In this document: positions 46,801-57,086 of the stretch, one piece after another
Layout of the letters: each line of letters starts with the position of its first letter
Numbering within the stretch: position 1 is the first letter of the stretch
Assembly: GCA_000708835.1 (NCBI GenBank)
Contig: DF237149.1
Location: 83,939 to 147,938 of the forward strand
Reading direction: 5' to 3'
Length of the DNA stretch: 64,000 bases
Source of the DNA: Klebsormidium nitens
Taxonomy: Eukaryota; Streptophyta; Klebsormidiophyceae; Klebsormidiales; Klebsormidiaceae
The notes under the pieces: generated by a model
Told to the model about the DNA's origin: nothing
Seen by the model: only the letters and a program-made list of their open reading frames with translations
The model's database searches: none
Position numbers and translations under genes: made by a program

Positions 46801-49093
46801 AAACTGTGGAAAAGTAAAACGCTGTTAAACAATACCTGTTCAGATAGGACCAGTCCTCCTTTCTGCAAGTGGAACAAGCTGGCCTCCAGCCTTGAAACTG
46901 GCGACTGGATGTGAAACTGTTCAGAAAGGCCCCCATTAGAAAGAAAGAGGTTCAGATTCGAGCGCCCTTTAGAGAGAGAATTGCGAATCCAACAGAGAGA
47001 GGGGCAAGTACATTTCATCGCTTGGTGACGATCTTCCGGTGGCTCTTCAAACTTAAGCAAACCCCCAGACGACTCTGGAAATAGTCAACGCTGGCCTAAG
47101 CCTGTCAGGGCAGCACTCTGACCCTCCAGCGTCCCCTTGGCAACGCTAATTCTGCAAGAGATGAGGCTCGAACACCGGAAACAAGTGCTGAAAGATGCAA
47201 TGCATGTAAACGAGCCCTACATGAAGCAAGGGAGGCTACGCGCTCTTTCTTTCCCGGGCCGACACTTTCGATACTTTGGATTGTGCCGTTCTTTTTGGAG
47301 GCACAGGAACAAGGACGCATGAACAAACCCCGAGAGCGTCACCTATCCTCGACCATCACAGCAACGAATTGGAGACCTTAACCGGAGAAATTCCTCAAAA
47401 TGTTGAAATATATGTCTCCCGTCTGTGAAGTGCAACATATCATCCTCGAACAGTGTGTAAATGATATTCCCATAAACTAAAAAACCTTGAAGAAAACCAG
47501 ATAGGCAACAAGCAGATAAATGACATCCATGGCAGCTCAAGCCTTACCTTTAAGAACAATGCTCTCTTCCCCTCCGCCCATGGCTTGAAGCTGTTGAGGC
47601 CTCTTCACTGAGTTCCACGAAAGTACCTGAACTCAGCGAAGATTATGTCAGTAGCATGCATCTTGCTTTCCTCTGGCGATGAAGGCTCCGGCACTCTGTG
47701 CATGTGGGTTGAAAGCCAAGGCTGCAAGAGAGCAAGGTTACTCTCATGCAAAAACATCTTGCAACTTCTGGGTTGAAGCAAGATCGAGTAACTGAGCCTC
47801 CTTGCATTTCACTGTCTATGGGGCTGCCCTTTTAAGGCGTTTGCTCTTTGACCAAGTGGACACACAAGAACCAAAAAGGGCAACTGATTACACCCCAGTG
47901 CCTCTCCAAGCTTGTAAGTGATTTGCAGGTGTAAATAGCAGTCTTAATCGCAATATCTGTCAAGAGTCACCTTTGTCTTCCAGGTAAGATCACAGTAGAA
48001 GAATCTCTGAAGATACTGAGATAAGGATTTCAATGTGAATGCCATGGATCACAAGCTTCGCAAAAATGCACAGAGCTCAAGACATTTGCCAGCCTGCTAG
48101 TACACCCCCACTTCAGGCCTGCAAGATTTGTGCAATGAACCACCATTGGTGTCATCAAAGGTCAGGGGTCTGCTCGGCACCTTTCCTTTCCTTTTCCTGT
48201 TGTGTTCCTCTTTTGTTTTTGTGGCCGCAGCCAAGCATTCTTCCAGAAATTGAGCAAGAAAGTATAGCAAGAAAACAAGCATGTTGTTTGCATGAAGTGT
48301 CCTGCTTTTGCCACTCAGCTTGTGTAAGAGACAATTGAAGCTCAAAGGAAGATACCCTTGGGAGTAACAACCAACAATGTCTACACAAGGATTGCTTACA
48401 AGCCAGGATTATCACAGCATTGTATGGACAATGCAAGAGATATTCGTGAGCTAGAGAGTGTTTGTGAGGGAACCCTTGCTGCTTCTGAGGGTGTTCTGGA
48501 AAACAGGTTTTTACTTGTGATTGTTGGACTGTGAAGGGTGCAGCTAGTCATGTCATACAGTACCCCACCAAAAAGAGTACCCCTAAAAGAGACGACTGAA
48601 CAACAATCGCACTTTATGCACTTGAAGAGAAGCAGCAACACTGGTCAAGCTACGCAAAAGAATGCTGGCTGTTTGCAGCACACCGCAGCGTGCGAAAGAG
48701 TGTCACCTCCACAGCACATTTTTGTCAGAAACCTCAAACATAATAAAGAGTTCCTTACCTTCCAAAGGAAACAAATCCTGCCAGCAACAAATGCACCGCC
48801 CTCCGCACCCTTCACAATATTGCGGTCCTTGCTTTTGTTCTTAGGAGCTACGGCAAGCTCTGGCAAGCTTTCGCAAGCTGAACTTTTGAAGCGGGGCTTG
48901 AAGCTGAACAGCCCTGAAGCCAGCCAGAATGTTGAAGGTGAACAAAGACAAGACTGTTCAAACTTGAAAGGAGGGAGCGCGCTAAGAGCAAGCTCAAGAA
49001 GGAAGAGGGTTCGTCACCTTCGCCCCTATCCGGCAGCCGCCGGCGCCGAAGGGACTGCCCTCTGAGACTTCCAAAAGTAGTAACGCCTTCCAT
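40888..49093 (-). CDS. P-loop GTPase (IFI44-like family) with C-terminal membrane hairpin
   Basis: Seven minus-strand exons: 49093-49018, 46646-46000, 45311-45074, 44321-44119, 43242-43074, 42161-42016 and 41145-40888. Phases close to 578 residues. After an Arg-rich start, residues about 26-240 are acidic, low complexity and partly helical. A P-loop follows (LLLVGDMGAGKST, about 288-300), then LLVFDTRGLS as the G3 motif (about 344) and VVMTHGDQLS in the G4 position (TxGD rather than NKxD, about 452). The last exon holds a helix (MLQQALKLADRSLPP) and two hydrophobic segments, LSVLATLSVLVGLYI and FIVVSLMALLLGPGI, giving a membrane hairpin at the C-terminus. The arrangement resembles the IFI44-related GTPases found in plants and animals, whose biochemical roles are poorly defined. 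Nothing in the neighbourhood suggests a pathway. The first exon is supported only by ATG, donor and phase. Introns carry many exon-edge copies. Confidence 0.82.
41345..41390 (-). repeat. Decayed copy of the 5' edge of the last GTPase exon
   Basis: The plus-strand stretch CGAATCCAGTTCAACATGCT...GCAAGGACGGA parallels GGATCCAGTTCGTCATCCTC...GCGATGAAGGGA at the acceptor of the last exon (41125-41160). It lies upstream in the intron. A larger tandem repeat of about 170 bases (GCAAGGACGGA...CTCAG(A/G)GCTGCTT) covers 41340-41700. Confidence 0.65.
41800..41995 (-). repeat. Two decayed copies of the 3' edge of the GTPase exon at 42161-42016
   Basis: The exon end (GGAGACTCTGTTTTCGACATTGCCAGCTTCACC on minus) recurs degraded at about 41985-41925 and 41875-41808 in the downstream intron. 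The ctgacctg(t/c)tcgcggc(c/t)g donor context is kept in at least one copy. Confidence 0.75.
42180..42720 (-). repeat. Six decayed copies of the 5' edge of the GTPase exon at 42161-42016
   Basis: The exon start (TTCGCAG/ACTACAGTCC, then a stretch encoding VVMTHGDQLSPGD) recurs upstream at about 42255-42195, 42360-42295, 42450-42390, 42545-42485, 42637-42580 and 42715-42665. Most copies keep the GCAG-like acceptor and the GGCGACCAGCTG core. Spacing is about 85-105 bases, so each unit includes about 50 bases of exon edge plus upstream intron. Confidence 0.92.
42868..42955 (-). repeat. Decayed copy of the 3' edge of the GTPase exon at 43242-43074
   Basis: The exon end, encoding AQRMRSIYSALHQFK then GGTGAGT, recurs at about 42945-42875 with the donor GGGTGAGTG intact and about 80 percent identity by eye. 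It lies in the downstream intron. Confidence 0.9.
44485..44545 (-). repeat. Decayed copy of the 5' edge of the GTPase exon at 44321-44119
   Basis: The acceptor and exon start (CACGCAG/GCTCTTCCACCGGGAGCCA) recur almost unchanged at about 44530-44490 in the upstream intron. Confidence 0.92.
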
Positions 49094-49698
49094 ATAGAAC
49101 TGAGCAAACGTTACATGAGGGATACCGAGATTCCGATGAACCGGCAAGTTGCGCGTCAGCTCTGACGAACGGGTGCTGGTGGGTGGAGGCAGGTGCATGA
49201 CTTGATATCACTGCAAGCTAAGTAGCTTGAAGTGCCATCAAATTGGAAGAGGGTGAACTGCAAACAACGCAGATAGGCGCACTTAGCGTGGCTTTTCTAG
49301 CTCCCAATTTCGTGACGGTGCATTGTGGTGGCCTTTACGAGGCTGCCTTCGTCTTCCGTGGCGTTGTGCTTTGAAAGACATCAGCTGAGTCGAAGTTTGT
49401 CAAGATCGACAACGTCTGAAAGCACCGCATCTGGCAGGGAAGGGGCGCTAACTTGAGAGCAAGAGTTCGACCAAACTCGTGCATTCTGCCCTTCTTGACT
49501 GCTAGCGTTGAGTCTTGACGTCAAGTTCTGGAGGAAAGCAATAGCCCTTGGGATGTTAATTGCTGATTGCTGATTATTTCATCACCAGCGCATGCTCTGT
49601 GGAGAGCTCTTTGGACACCATGCGCGGAGAAGGTCAGACACTGTGATCAACTTAGACTTCACCGCTTGATAGGATCAGTAAGCTCAGCAGAGGGCGTC
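49094..49698. other. Divergent intergenic region (shared promoter zone)
   Basis: 600 bases between the GTPase start and the coiled-coil membrane protein start. It includes a TGACGTCA palindrome near 49517, which is a bZIP-type motif and could serve both genes. No coding frame was recognised. Confidence 0.45.
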
Positions 49699-51986
49699 AT
49701 GGCTTACTCAAATGTGGCGCTGATGGTTGCAATAGCAGTAGCCTTCTTCCCAGCGCTGGGGAGCGGACAAGCTGACGCGCAGAGTCTTCCTGGACTGAGG
49801 AGCTTCCGAAGTGGATTGGGGACAGGATATCATCAGAATGAAGCTGCATTTGCAGCTGAGAGAGAAGGCGGTGCAGCGAGAACTAGGGACTCACTTCATT
49901 CGGCGAGATATAGCATAACTGGAGTCTTTCAGAGAAAGGCAATCCTTTTGGATGAACTGCTGGATTATAGCAGCTGGACAATTTGTCCAGACAGCGAGTT
50001 CCTGTCCGCTGACATCATGCACACGTCAAGAATTGAAAGCACCCTCCTTCTGACCAATGGAACATATAAAAGCCAGATTGCTGAGCTCAGGCGGGATGTC
50101 ATCCACGGGCGTCACTGCTTGCGCTCCACGCTCAACGCTTACAGCCAATCTGAAAAGAAGTACGCCAATCTGATGGAGAAGTACGAATCGCTCCGGAGCG
50201 AGAAGGAGAAGGTCGAGAAACAGTTGCGCGAGAATCAGAGTAGGCGTGTGGAGAGGGTCCTTCTCTGGACAGTGATCATCTGTGGAGTAGCCTACTTTCT
50301 TGCGCGGACCAAGCTTGGAGCTGTGCTCACTTTTTTGAGCAAAGCGACAGGTAGGTAACCTGTTCTCAGGAGTTGCTCGTCCTCAAACTGGTCATAGAGT
50401 TTCTGCTTCTAGAGTGTCTTCCTCTGTTTTGCAGCAACGACAAAGGGTATTTCTTTCTGGACACACCCAGGAGAAGTCACCGTCTGAGCATGGAAGTTTT
50501 GTGCCTGTTCAGGACCATCTCTTCTTGAATGTTTCTTTCACTCTTGAGCGCGACGAGCCGAGAGGGCAACAACCTCCAATCAAGCCAAACTTTGACAGAG
50601 TCCCTTGATTGCGTTGTGGTCCTTCTGGTCCATTTGAATGCTTTCTGAGTGGTCTGCTGTGAGTCCATTTTGCCTGCTTTTCTCATCAACACCAATTCAT
50701 GATGGACAGAACCGAAACGTAATAAGTGTATGATTCGCCAGGTCTGTGCATCCCTTTCCATGGACAATACTTATATGTTGAGCTTGGTTACGCTGCGTTC
50801 AACAGTTGCAACATCAGAATTGCTTTCTGACTCAATCACAGGCAGCGGTATACAGATTGATTTGCAGCGCACGAAATCTTTTCCCTGGCGTTTTTCATGT
50901 ACCCACTCTTATGTACCCACTCTTACAAACCTTTCAGATGTTCTTGAATCCCCACTCTGCAGGACATAGCCAGCCTCAGCATCGGCCACTAACTTCAGAA
51001 CAAGCGAGTCGCCACTTGGACCTACTCTGGGGAGAGAACAACGACAAGTACCCTGGCTCCGGGGCCCTGTTCGTGGAGAGCCAATCAGACCCAAGCCAGT
51101 TCTACCTGCTGGTCCCCGTCAACCTCAGCGCAGGGAGGCCTTTCGCGCTCTTCGGAACGGGAGGCGACTACGAATCGGACTTGGAAAAAGCGAAGGCTTA
51201 TGGTGAGTTCGTTCTGGGCACTGAGTTGCCCTTGGCTGTCTAAGAGGATGGCATACGAAATGGTGACTGCATTGATCAGTAGAGTCAGGCCGTGGTTTTC
51301 TTTCCCATTTGTAAACGCAGTCCCGTACAAGACTTGAGGGTGTGTGGAAAACGGCAGCTTCTCGTTGCTCATGTTTCGGGTTAATGAGAAGGTTGTTGAG
51401 AAGGTTAATGAGAAGGTTAATGAGAAGGTTAATGAGAAGGTTAATGAGAAGGTAGCACCTTCCGGGCTGCCATCTTGGAGGTCGGACGGTCGCTACGGAC
51501 GACCTTCGTATCTCTGTTCGGCATCGTGCTCAATCAATCGAAACAATTCGTCAACCCCGTGAGAACTCTCCGGTATACCTACTTTTCCCCAGGCTAGACC
51601 TTTTTCTGAAACAAAGTTGCTCAAACCAAGTAATGCATTTGCTTACCGACACGGCTCACGTGTGCGGATGCATCGAATCCTGAACGTCCTTCCGCTCTTC
51701 CCATGCAGTGGCCGGACGGAGTAGGGGCCGGCTCTCCATCATTCTCTATAAGCACGGGGGCAGCCTGTTCGAGGCCCAAGAACTGAAGCGGGTCGAGTGG
51801 GTGCACGGAAGCATCTTCTCCGTGGTCGGGAGGACCACCGGGGTCAAGTTGCTACTATTAGTAGCGCACGAAAGGCTCTCGGGTTATTGTCCGGCAGTTT
51901 GGGATAGCGCGGGCGACTCGGAATGGGTGACTGACCTTCTTACGCGAGAAGCATGGGGCATGACCTTCTTGCGTGACCACCAATGA
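49699..51986 (+). CDS. Unknown signal-peptide/coiled-coil/single-pass membrane protein
   Basis: Three exons: 49699-50350, 50963-51202 and 51709-51986 (TGA). Phases close to 389 residues. ATG 49699 is the first in the frame. Residues 1 to about 27 form a signal peptide (MVAIAVAFFPALGSG). A polar lumenal part includes an NGT glycosylation site. Residues about 165-205 are a charged coiled coil (KYANLMEKYESLRSEKEKVE). Residues about 207-222 are a transmembrane helix (VLLWTVIICGVAYFL). The C-terminal 170 residues contain FYLLVPVNLSAGRPFALFGT and LSIILYKHGGSLFEAQELKR, a beta-rich domain I do not recognise. The layout suggests a single-pass receptor-like or tethering protein of the secretory pathway. 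The function is unknown. Confidence 0.75.
51376..51452 (+). repeat. 12-base tandem repeat (intronic)
   Basis: GAGAAGGTTAAT is repeated about five to six times in the second intron of the membrane-protein gene. Confidence 0.95.
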
Positions 51987-53403
51987 TCGAGGTGACTTCC
52001 TATAGGACAGACAGGTTTAAAGCGGCCCGGCGGTCCATCGCGCTAGTGCTGTATGATAAGCCATGGATGAGTTCAGCCGATGTCGAGGGCTTGACTCAGA
52101 TTGTTTCCGGCTTGGCTTCCCTGGACGTTATTGAGCCTTAAACCGGCGAATCCTGGTGAAAGCCAATGGAAGTACATTCGATCTGCAACTCAGGATGTAG
52201 ACCGTGTCCGAGCGTGCAGAGTTCAGGCAAGTGAGATAGACCAATCTCTTGGCATGAAGGCGCCGTGACATGGCGCCACCCGGGCGGGATGACTTAAACC
52301 GCATGCATGATGCACATGGGGTTTGCAGATTGCGGATGACAATGAACGGCTTATACAAGCTCAGGGTACATGTGACATTTTGGATTCGCCATCCGATGTC
52401 CAGTGTCCGCGGTCCATTGTTGCGGTGGGCAGCACAATTTGGAGCTAATTATATAAGCAATTGCCACGTGACAAGTTTGCAGTGCAAGACCTACATTGAA
52501 AGACGGTCGACAGCTATGCATTTTTGATTGCTCTGACTGAATACTGCGAATGATGATTATTGAAATGGTAATTTCAACATTGGGATATCTACGGTGCTTT
52601 ATTTGATATCATATGCCGGACCGCAGAAGATTCATGAAGCTGCCGCACGCAATGGTTTAATCCCGTATCAACGTCTTGTCGCTGTCTTTCTTCCGGCTAC
52701 CATCCACTTGCACTTCTGATTCGTCACTTGTCTTTTTGAAAATGTCGTGCTGAGTACATGCAGCCCGCCTATGACTGCATGAGTAAGCGAGCAACGAGAA
52801 CGGTTCGAGGGCATGGCGCCGACCAATGACGCCCTTGAGCATCGCCCAGACATCTGAAAGGTTCACTAAACCAGTCAATACTGATTTGCTGTACGTTGGC
52901 GACGACGGCAATGTGCAGACACTCGGAAAGGCTCTTGTTATTGGAGACAGCTTGCCTTGCTCTAAGTAGCTCAATCATTCGAAGGGCGTCCAATCACGAC
53001 GGTCTGCGGGCATATTGGCGCGAGCGGGCGGCCGCTATCCGAGTCTGCCGCGTTTGACGGTCACTTCTGACGGGCGCTTTATGTTTAACGCTGCCTATCC
53101 GAAATTGCACATACGACCGAGAACTTCGGACACACACCCAGCATATGTGGACACTTGAGATAAGATTTGTCTTCTTGTTGTGGAACACTCCAATCAGCAC
53201 TTCGACACTTACCTATAAGCAGGCCCCCACGTGCAGTCACGGCGCCGGCGCTGTTAGCTCTTATCGACGTACGTATTTAGCTTGACAAGCGTCTTCAACT
53301 CAGTGGACTCTGAGTTCTTGGTGGCTTGTGCAACTTTGCACTGTTGAGTTTAGCGCACGACAGTGAAAGCGGCTCCTTTTAGAGTCCAAAACATACGTCA
53401 ACT
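51987..53403. other. Intergenic region, no gene recognised
   Basis: About 1.4 kb, AT-richer between 52,400 and 52,700. Short frames on both strands lack ATG context, splice partners or motifs. Confidence 0.45.
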
Positions 53404-55593
53404 ATGTTGGGAATGGAGTCTTCCCAAGCTCCCACGGTTCTGAGAACAAACTCCGGCGGTGAAGCGCTCGACTTTAACGAGGTGCGTATAACTGTAGCGT
53501 TATATTCCAGTGTGCGGCGTGATCTTCTGGACAAATGCTTTTGTTCACAAACTTCCTGCTGCCTGCTTGCGCACTCGTCTTGCAATTTCCCCAGATCTTT
53601 TGGTTGTCGAGCAGACCAGCCTAGCGCTGGATCAGTGGTCGAAGACCTGGCTGACGCCTTTGAAACCCTGATACCAACTGGAACAAACTGTTGCTCAATC
53701 TGCAAAACAGCTTGACACCGTCTTGGGCAGGCTAGACAGTTTCAAGAGGTCTATTGTGTATCAGCACTCCTCACAATGGGTCGATGACTCAAAGAGCTGG
53801 CTAACCTGTGCTCCCACTGCCTCTGTTGTACCGATGTGTAAGTCATTATTTTGTGTGCCCGGCCCACTCTTGCAGGCCGCATCACTAACTCCGGAGCAGG
53901 AAGCCCGCCTACAGGAGCTGTCCCAGAGCCAGGATCCGGATAACTTTGATGTGAGTCATCCGTCAGCCCCAACCATCTGCAGCAAGGGGGCATCAGCCTA
54001 TATATGCGTTGTTCAGATCACTTACCAGAAGCAGATTGTCTGTTTGGTTTATCAGTTGCGTGTGTTTATGCAGAGGAGTTTGTGGCCTTGGCGGAGGTAT
54101 CGGAGACGATAGACTCGTAGCCTAAATCGCTCGTCAACATCATCTGTTTGGCTTGATTATTTCAGAGAAGCGAAGCCTCTCTTTGGTGTTTCTAGTCGTG
54201 ACTTTAGCGCTTTTCTTCTTTTTACCCAATCTTCTTCTTTTTTAGCATTGACTGCTGTAACATTGCTTTTTTCTTTGTTTTGCTTATTCGTAAGCTACGC
54301 TTGCTCGGACTTTTCAGTAATAAATGTTTCTATACATTCAAAATCTTGTGCCGAAGTCTGTGGCCCTGGTGAAGGGATTGGAAAGGCGGACCCAGGGCCT
54401 GATACTCTTGTGAAAGGCACAGCGTCTGTTCGGTTTGTTCAGTCGTGTGAGTTTCGTACAGGACTTTGCAGCCTTAGGTGAAGGGTTCGGGAAGACAAAC
54501 GCCTGACCCACTTGCCAGAAGCACGTGCACAGCGTTTCCTTGACTCGATTTGTTCACTTGCCATGTCGTTGTGCAGTCTGTTTGTTTTAAGTTGTACAGT
54601 CGTGTATTCTATCTGCAGGAGTTTGGGTCCTTGGTGGAGAATTTGGGGTGGACGGACCCAGATCGGGCGTTCCGCACCTATGTGCAGTGGTATCGTCGCC
54701 AGGACTACATGAACCAGAGAGATCTGGTAAGTGCAACACTGGCTCGTCGATAAGGCGCTCACATGTGGATATTCAAAGCCCCTTCAGGACTGGATGACAG
54801 GTTTTTCATCCGCCAGAATATTCTTTGGCGATATTCTCAGAGACGGCTGATAGGACCATCGGCCGCTCACGGTGTGATGAGACTGGCAAGGTTTTTCTTT
54901 TCCGCGGGATGCATTTCTGAAGGAGATGAGATTAAGCCGAGTTTGGGGAGCGCTCTACTCGGGAAGGCTCGCCCAAAAACCCAGACGAGGACCCCGCTAT
55001 GAGTGCCCTTTCTCTTGCTCTGGCTGCACTTGCTTGCATGTAACAGCCTCATGCCTTAGAGACAAATTGTCAACGTAACAAAGCGCCCCCGACGCAGAAG
55101 GATTGCCCATGCACTGGAGTACTTGACTCGCTTCGTCTGGGCCAGCTCATGTTGCCTCGAAAACTTTCGAACTTTCGAATAGTCTTCTAGTTGCAGCTGG
55201 AGGGGGAGGCGCTTCGCTCTTCGTTCATGAAAGCGCTGGCTGCTTGTCATCACCACAACGCGGGAAAGCATCTGAGAGACAGGAACGTGAGTTTGCGCAA
55301 GCCCTTATTTCCTCCCTCTGCATCCAGGACCTGACGTAAGACATGTATCGGCTGAAAACGCGGCGTAAGAAGTGTTTTTTTGCGGTCATTCCATTCACTC
55401 AACACGTCACCCCACGTTGTTGCAGATAGCCCTCACTCCTCGGGCCGTCTTCTACCCCCCGACTTCTCATCCTGGATTTGGGACCCCTTCGGCAGATGAG
55501 TACGGAAGAAAATTCCCAACCGACCTCATCTTGTCCCGGAACCAGATCTTGAAATCAAACGATTGTCTATCGACGGAAAAGGATAGTCCGTAA
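53404..55593 (+). CDS. Unknown protein, partly resolved exon structure
   Basis: Well-supported exons are 53404-53481 (ATG), 53876-53950, 54619-54726, 55197-55286 and 55426-55593 (TAA). All are phase 0. One or more exons between 53595 and about 53770 are unresolved. That stretch reads TSLALDQWSKTWLTP and QLEQTVAQSAKQLDTVLGRL (coiled-coil-like) in one frame, but with an in-frame TGA at 53669. Later exons read ASLTPEQEARLQELSQSQDP, ENLGWTDPDRAFRTYVQWYR and a Pro-rich tail. I do not recognise the family. Three intronic copies of the exon-54619 start could mislead gene finders. Confidence 0.6.
54065..54515 (+). repeat. Three decayed copies of the 5' edge of the exon at 54619-54726
   Basis: The exon start (TGCAG/GAGTTTGGGTCCTTGGTGG, then GGGGTGGACGGACCCAGA) recurs upstream at about 54069-54105 (GCAGAGGAGTTTGTGGCCTTGG), 54352-54405 (reaching GGCGGACCCAGGG) and 54458-54515. 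All lie in the preceding intron. Confidence 0.85.
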
Positions 55594-57086
55594 GCTCCGC
55601 CTTGAAGTCCAAGGGCCTGACTCTGAAACAGGTGACAATGGTTTATGCGGAATGAAGCGGGTACATTCAAGACCGAATTCTCAGATCACGGATTATCTCG
55701 AGATGCGTTATGAAACGATCTCTTTAAGCATGTCTTCTTTGTCATACGGATCTGGAAATGCTGTTTGAACTGCACATACTATGTGTCGCCCAGTTTACTC
55801 CAAGACTGTTGTCCGGAGCGTGGCACAGTTCAAGCAGTGGTTCGAACCGTGCATCATGCAGGTGATTGCTTCAAGATCGGTGCGCGCTATCGCAAGCAAT
55901 AGAAACGTCGCAGTGCCGCTCCCGCGTCTGTATATGCTCTTCATCATACAGTAGCCTCGACGACGGGTCCTGTGAGATCAGTACTGTAGCTGCGTTTCCA
56001 TCAATGCGTCCTGCTCTATATCTCGCGAGCAATGAGTATATAAGCTCACAGCATTTCTCAACTGGAATCCTAGACAGTTGGGCCGCAATCTTATGCGGAG
56101 GGACGGTTGCACACGGAGCTCCAATTGATGCTCCTACATTCGCGTGTCGATAAAACCTCTGGGCATCTGGGTTTGTGCATCACGGGTCATCAAACTCTTT
56201 TTGGTCTTCCGATTTTATGAACTATTCTAGCTTTCAAAAAATTCATGTGCCCATGACGACATTCACGATATTGTCAGCTTCAAGCTGCAAAGGTTGCTTG
56301 AAAGTCTGAGCCGTCGATGAGGGAGCGTCGTATGACCCAAACGCCTCGGCGACCAGATTGGCCGTATACGTATGCCTGGGACTAACGGGTCGCTAAATCC
56401 AGTGCAATTTGTGAAGTCCTCGGCGGCACGAGGACGGGAATTTCGCCGAAGGGGCCGCCGCGGAACCACGTGGCTAGACGCCCTCGTTGAGAACAAGGCC
56501 CGTGTCCTGCTGCAGACCCAACTCGGACAGCGTGGCTGTTTTGTCCGAAAGGGCCGCTGTGGGAAACGTGGTAGCCAGTGTGAACGCGCCCGTTTGGGTT
56601 CATTCCTTGCCGACTGCGTTGCTCTTGCGCCTGCGAGGAAACGGATGGTAGTTTGAATTCCTGGTTTGCAAAATTGTTTCGATTATGGTAACGCATTCGG
56701 GTACTCTGTTGGGCTTCTTGACAAGACTCTGAGATTTGTAGGACGAAAGGCCGTCAGATAGACCTTTGCTGACGCTATTCGGTCGCAAGATTGTCCACGG
56801 ACGTCACAAGTGACGATCGAAAGAATATCCCAAGCATATTTTCGAGGCGCTTGCCCAACTCCACAACTGCCGACAAATGCCCTGCAAGCGCACAGGACAG
56901 GACTTCCCCCTCATATTCCACGTTCTAGATTCCGTCAGCTGCAAACTGCAGACAAAGTTGAAAGCTGACAGCCACCAGAAATGTCTGCTTCCAGTCCTTG
57001 CGGCTCCCCGAAACCGTCGGAACAAGGAAATCCGGAAAGGAGTTTTGATCTCAGTTTTGCTTTCGCTATCGAGTCCCGGTGCGTAC
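55594..57086. other. Intergenic / unresolved 3' end of the UBXN11-like gene
   Basis: About 1.5 kb. It must contain the terminal UBXN11-like exon or exons, because the UBX fold is only half encoded by 58105-57087. Candidate minus-strand frames near 57060-56770 have no convincing UBX C-terminal motif. Nothing else was recognised. Confidence 0.4.

Noticed and set aside
54069-54100. Small coding exon GAGTTTGTGGCCTTGGCGGAG
   Set aside because: It is one of three partial copies of the exon start at 54619. The flanking exons already join in phase 0 without it.
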